A DNA stretch of 64,000 nucleotides from Ophiosphaerella korrae (Eukaryota > Ascomycota > Dothideomycetes > Pleosporales > Phaeosphaeriaceae). The notes under the pieces are model-generated. The model was given only the letters and a program-made list of their open reading frames with translations. It ran no database searches and was not told where the DNA came from. Of the stretch, positions 60,694 through 64,000 are shown piece after piece. Location: NCBI GenBank assembly GCA_028456385.1, contig JALNQF010000216.1, positions 1 to 64,000 of the forward strand, written 5' to 3'. Both the position numbers and the translations under genes were made by a program. How positions within the stretch are numbered: the first letter of the stretch is position 1; every line of letters begins with the position of its first letter.

Positions 60694-61749
60694 TCACTTC
60701 CCGCGCCCCGGATCTCGAAAGCAACGCCCATGACAAGATGACGAATCATCAGCTTCCTTCACATGGGCATCTTCTCGTCGATGGACGTCTCCTGTTGTTT
60801 CAAGCTGGATCGCCTTACCACCACCTCCCCGAAGTCTTGGCCATAGCCCATCATGTGGCGAGAGGGGTTCCTCCCTGTCATCACGACGAGGTTCATGATT
60901 TTCAATTTTAGGTTGAAGAATTTCTACTCTGAATCCGGCTGATTCTGCTGGCAATGCTGCACGATTGTCTCTCGTGCCAGAGCGGCGATAGAGTGTCGGC
61001 CTTGGTTGCAGTGTGGCAGCTACTTTGACGATATCAGCACTGGCTGGGGTCGGTTGCTCAACATCTTCAACGTCAGGTATTGTGGGCGAGGGGTGAACGA
61101 TTGATTCTGCTTTAGGTTGTACCGCATACCAGGCGTTCTCTCTCCTTGGAACATTTTCGAGTATGGAGCCAGTCCTTTTCGTAGAGAGTGCATCTGCTTC
61201 ATCGCGACGAGAGACCTTATTCTCAGGCACAAGAATGACGGCAGGATGTGTACCCGCTTTATCGCGTCGATACACTCCATATACAGGGCGAAGAATTTCA
61301 GCTATAGGAGGAGGGTTTGTTTCAGGAATATCTATTGTACCCTCATCCCGTCGAAAAACACTTTCAGCTGGTGAATTAACGATAGCAGGCGAGAACCTGA
61401 GATTATCCAATATGGTATTTTTAGGGAAGCAGTTCACATTGAAAGGCCTGAAGTAACTCGTTAGCATGCAGCCATGGATAATAGCACGACAGCACATACT
61501 CGGCCGATCTGGCTGTGTGGCCTGGACAGGGCTTACACCCCTTTTTTAATTTCTCAGTCCTGATACGCATAAGCTACTGGCTAATTCGATTTCTCAAGCT
61601 GTCTTCACTCACCAGCCGATTCTTGGATCCATACATGGCGATGTAGAGTCGGATTGGTGGATATCTGTATCTGGCGGAACTGGGGCTGCGAAATTCGGTG
61701 TTGATAACAATGCTAGTAGCGCAAGACGGGTTAAGGCTGAGAAGCCCAT
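60694..61749 (-). CDS. Secreted precursor with repeated dibasic (Kex2-type) sites
   Basis: Two exons are proposed: 61749-61613 and 61531-60694, joined by an 81-nt GTGAGT...GTAAG intron in phase 2, giving 324 residues. Residues 1-22 are a signal peptide (MGFSALTRLALLALLSTPNF, then AAP). Near the start there is a cluster of Cys (C-M-D-P-R-I-G-C and CCRAIIHGC). From about residue 85 the protein is hydrophilic and contains at least six R-R sites in similar settings: V-F-R-R-D-E, V-Y-R-R-D-K, V-S-R-R-D-E, V-P-R-R-E-N, L-Y-R-R-S, E-P-R-R-D-D and V-H-R-R-E-D. The spacing is 20-60 residues. Repeated dibasic sites in a secreted precursor suggest Kex2 processing into several peptides, as in fungal KEP proteins. 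The peptides between sites are not clear repeats of one sequence. The exon join is the one in-frame choice, but another acceptor cannot be excluded. Confidence 0.6.
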
Positions 61750-62855
61750 CGCTGATCGGTTACTAAATTTAAAGCTTGGGGTTTATCCGCAAGGATACAG
61801 TGCCAAACTTGATAATGGATACAGGGAGACTTGGAAGGTGTAGTGAATAGGAGAAGAAAGCTTGGAAGAAATTTTTTTTTTTTTGGAGAGTTCCTTAGTT
61901 TTAAATATAAGTTCACGTTCTGCTAATGGGGTATAGCTATCAACTAATGGTGCTACAGCATATGTAAACCTGTTTCAACGTTCACATAAACACCCGCATA
62001 TTTATATCCAGCAACAGGTGGTGTTGTTACTGCTGAAGCCCGATAGGCTAGCGCCATAAACCTGGTCCGCATACAATCATTGGGTATCATAATCATAGCC
62101 GAAATTTTTTGATCAACTTTCTGCTCTAGACGTTGAAATTGCGCTTTGGGTATATCCTCATAGGGATGCTTGGCGAAGGTTATTAGGCCTACTCAATGCA
62201 TGCGACTAAATATATATCAACGCAGGTCCGCCAGCTCTTATAAGATCCCCTAGGACCAACGGCCATTTCAATTAATTTTGAAACTTGTGGAACAATCTGT
62301 TATGTGGTGTGCAATCTTTGAGAGTTTCCGCCCCGGTCAAATTAGAAAACGGGCCCCATCAACATGCCGGTAAAGTCCCGACCAGCAAATAGGACTGCGC
62401 TTGGAATCTGAAACATGGTACAGGAGGCCGAATTTGAGTGTTGGCTGGATGGAAACGGAAAATCCTCGGGAAGTAACACGCTTTTAACCTTGGCATGGTG
62501 TAATGTATGGAGCACGCGTGACAGACGTGTGGTGGGCCTAACAGCTGAAGGTATGCAAATGTGTCGAAATACGGAAATGTTAGACAAGTTGCAATCAAAA
62601 CAAAGCCCATGTTTCGGTTGGTCTTACATAGGACGGAAAACAACTAAACAATCATCGTGTAGCAATTACCGTTAACACGAGTGGTTGATCATGACCGCAA
62701 GGCGTGCGATGACAGGGAGATTGGACTTGGCGTAAATGGATAGCTATGGACCTGACTACCATCTTCAAGTTTTAGGGTCTTTGCTTGCTGCTACGCAGCT
62801 GCGGTTTGGCGTCGTCTGGTAATTCATATCTAGCCACGATCGATCAAGGGCAAGC
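61750..62855. other. Intergenic, 1.1 kb
   Basis: A T-run (61871-61883) and A+T-rich sequence lie upstream of the dibasic-repeat gene. No gene is recognised. A first exon of the next gene could lie in 62739-62818 (a short hydrophobic open frame from ATG 62739), but the 36-nt intron it would need is doubtful. Confidence 0.4.
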
Positions 62856-64000
62856 ATGTCAAATTCAAGCACAACCAGAAAGCCAGCAGCACTTTCATTT
62901 TCTCCATCGCAGTATTTTGAGGGCCCTGACGGACGATGGTCGACTTTCATTGTGCGCATTGGCACACCTGAGCAGTCATTTCGAGTGTTACCATCAACCG
63001 TCACCAGCGAAACCTTTGTTCCCCTGGTTGGTGCTTGTAAAGAGGGAAGCCCAGTAAGAAGTTCCTGTTTTTGTCTTGTTATACTCCGCACTAATGCGCG
63101 ATCCTGTATTATAGGCAAACTGCCCGTCCCTTCGTGGGGCAGAGCTGTATAAAGGGAAACCAAACAACGGTTTCCAGTCGCTCGACTCTAGCACATGGCA
63201 CCAGATCGGCATCTATCAAGCGTCATTACGAGACGAGCTGGGGTATAATGCTAGCGGCCTCTACGGCCTTGACAGCTTGGGGCTGATGGTAGCAAATTCT
63301 GGCGGGCCAACCCTACAGAATCAGGTGATTTCTGGTGTGGTAAATAATCGGTTGTGGATTGGGCGACTTGGAATGGACGTTAAGCCAAGCAACTTCTCCG
63401 AGTTTGAAAATCCGCAGCGTAGCTTAATTAAGACACTGAGGGACGAGAACTACATACCTAGCTTAAGCTATGGTTATACAGCTGGTGCGTACTACAGTAT
63501 GTAAATCAAGTGCAGAGACTGCATGCAAAGAGGCTGACTTGAATATAGAGAAACCGAGCGTTTACGGGAGTTTGGTTTATGGAGGATATGATCAATCTCG
63601 CTTCGTGGCCAACAACGTTGTTTTCCCCTTCGATGCGAACGATAGTCGTAAACCAAGCCTAAACATACAATCGATAGTCACCCGAGACTTCAACAATACC
63701 CCCTTGAGTTTGCTACCTGGCGGACCTGCATGCTCACTAATCGACTTTGCTGAACCGCACATGTGGCTCCCAGTTTCCGCATGTGAAGCCTTTGAAAAGG
63801 TATTCAACTTGACATACGACAATAGCACCGACCTCTACCTTGTAGATGAAACTACTCGGAAAACATTGCTTGAGCGAAACCCCACGATCACATTTGGCCT
63901 GGGGAAGACGGCGAACCCTGGGGAACGAGTGAACATAGTTTTGCCATATAGCGCATTCGACCAACAGGCATCATATCCAATATATCCAAACGTTACAAAT
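62856..64000 (+). CDS. Aspartic-protease-like protein, partial at window end
   Basis: Exons are 62856-63053, 63115-63496 and 63549 to beyond 64000; introns are 61 nt (GTAAGA...TAG) and 52 nt (GTATGT...TAG). The start is the first ATG in frame, preceded by a stop; a signal peptide exon may be missing. The family is shown by SPSQYFEGPDGRWSTFIVRIGTP, CPSLRGAELYKG, LYGLDSLGL, and the segment with W-I-G-R-L-G-M. In true pepsins the first active-site motif is D-T/S-G; here the position reads P-S-T. The second site keeps an Asp (SLID) but not the following T/S-G-T. So the product is probably a non-catalytic relative. Such A1-like extracellular or membrane-anchored proteins are expanded in Pleosporales. 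Its 3' end lies outside the window. Confidence 0.72.

Overview
The window is nuclear DNA of a filamentous ascomycete. Genes carry short introns (about 45-80 nt, GT...AG, several with CTAAC-type branch sites), lie on both strands without operons, and many products are typically fungal (Zn2Cys6 regulator, DUF7053, DUF6604, DUF1765, Clr5, Kex2-site secreted proteins). The first 4.8 kb is extremely A+T-rich and almost devoid of CpA/TpG, the mark of repeat-induced point mutation (RIP). A Dothideomycete of the order Pleosporales fits the gene style best; this is an inference from memory, not a search.

Layout. 1-4840: RIP-destroyed retroelement DNA. 4841-9200: accessory zone with a decayed DUF6604 gene and a 69-residue hydrophilic protein. 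9776-19208 (mostly minus strand): GPHR-type Golgi membrane protein, a sugar/quinate-type MFS transporter sharing a promoter with an SMP-30 lactonase-like gene, a Usp-domain protein, and zuotin. 19475-26028: golgin IMH1 and an SR-protein kinase. 26779-35057: ankyrin protein, Dal5-type MFS transporter, DUF7053 protein and an uncharacterised two-helix membrane protein. 35883-45770: Zn2Cys6 regulator, DUF1765 protein, ATP synthase subunit h and TFIIB. 45771-50600: gene-poor accessory island with three small secreted cysteine-rich proteins (SSPs). 51321-54272: CSC1/OSCA-type channel. 54977-56962: decayed Clr5-TPR gene. 57610-64000: lipid-kinase-like protein, single-span membrane protein, a secreted precursor with repeated dibasic sites, and the 5' part of an aspartic-protease-like gene that runs off the window.

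How it fits together. Core housekeeping genes (ZUO1, IMH1, SRPK, ATP14, TFIIB, CSC1) alternate with accessory islands rich in broken genes, simple repeats and secreted proteins. The transporter/lactonase pair is a plausible small catabolic unit: two CGG-N7-CCG palindromes lie in its shared promoter. The strongest candidate for something undescribed is the SSP array at 46.8-49.7 kb: two members share two intron positions and phases exactly, and two share a C-x3-C-W framework, so they look like one diverging family of candidate effectors. The dibasic-repeat precursor at 60.7-61.7 kb is the second. All exon joins were made by eye from splice signals and reading frame.
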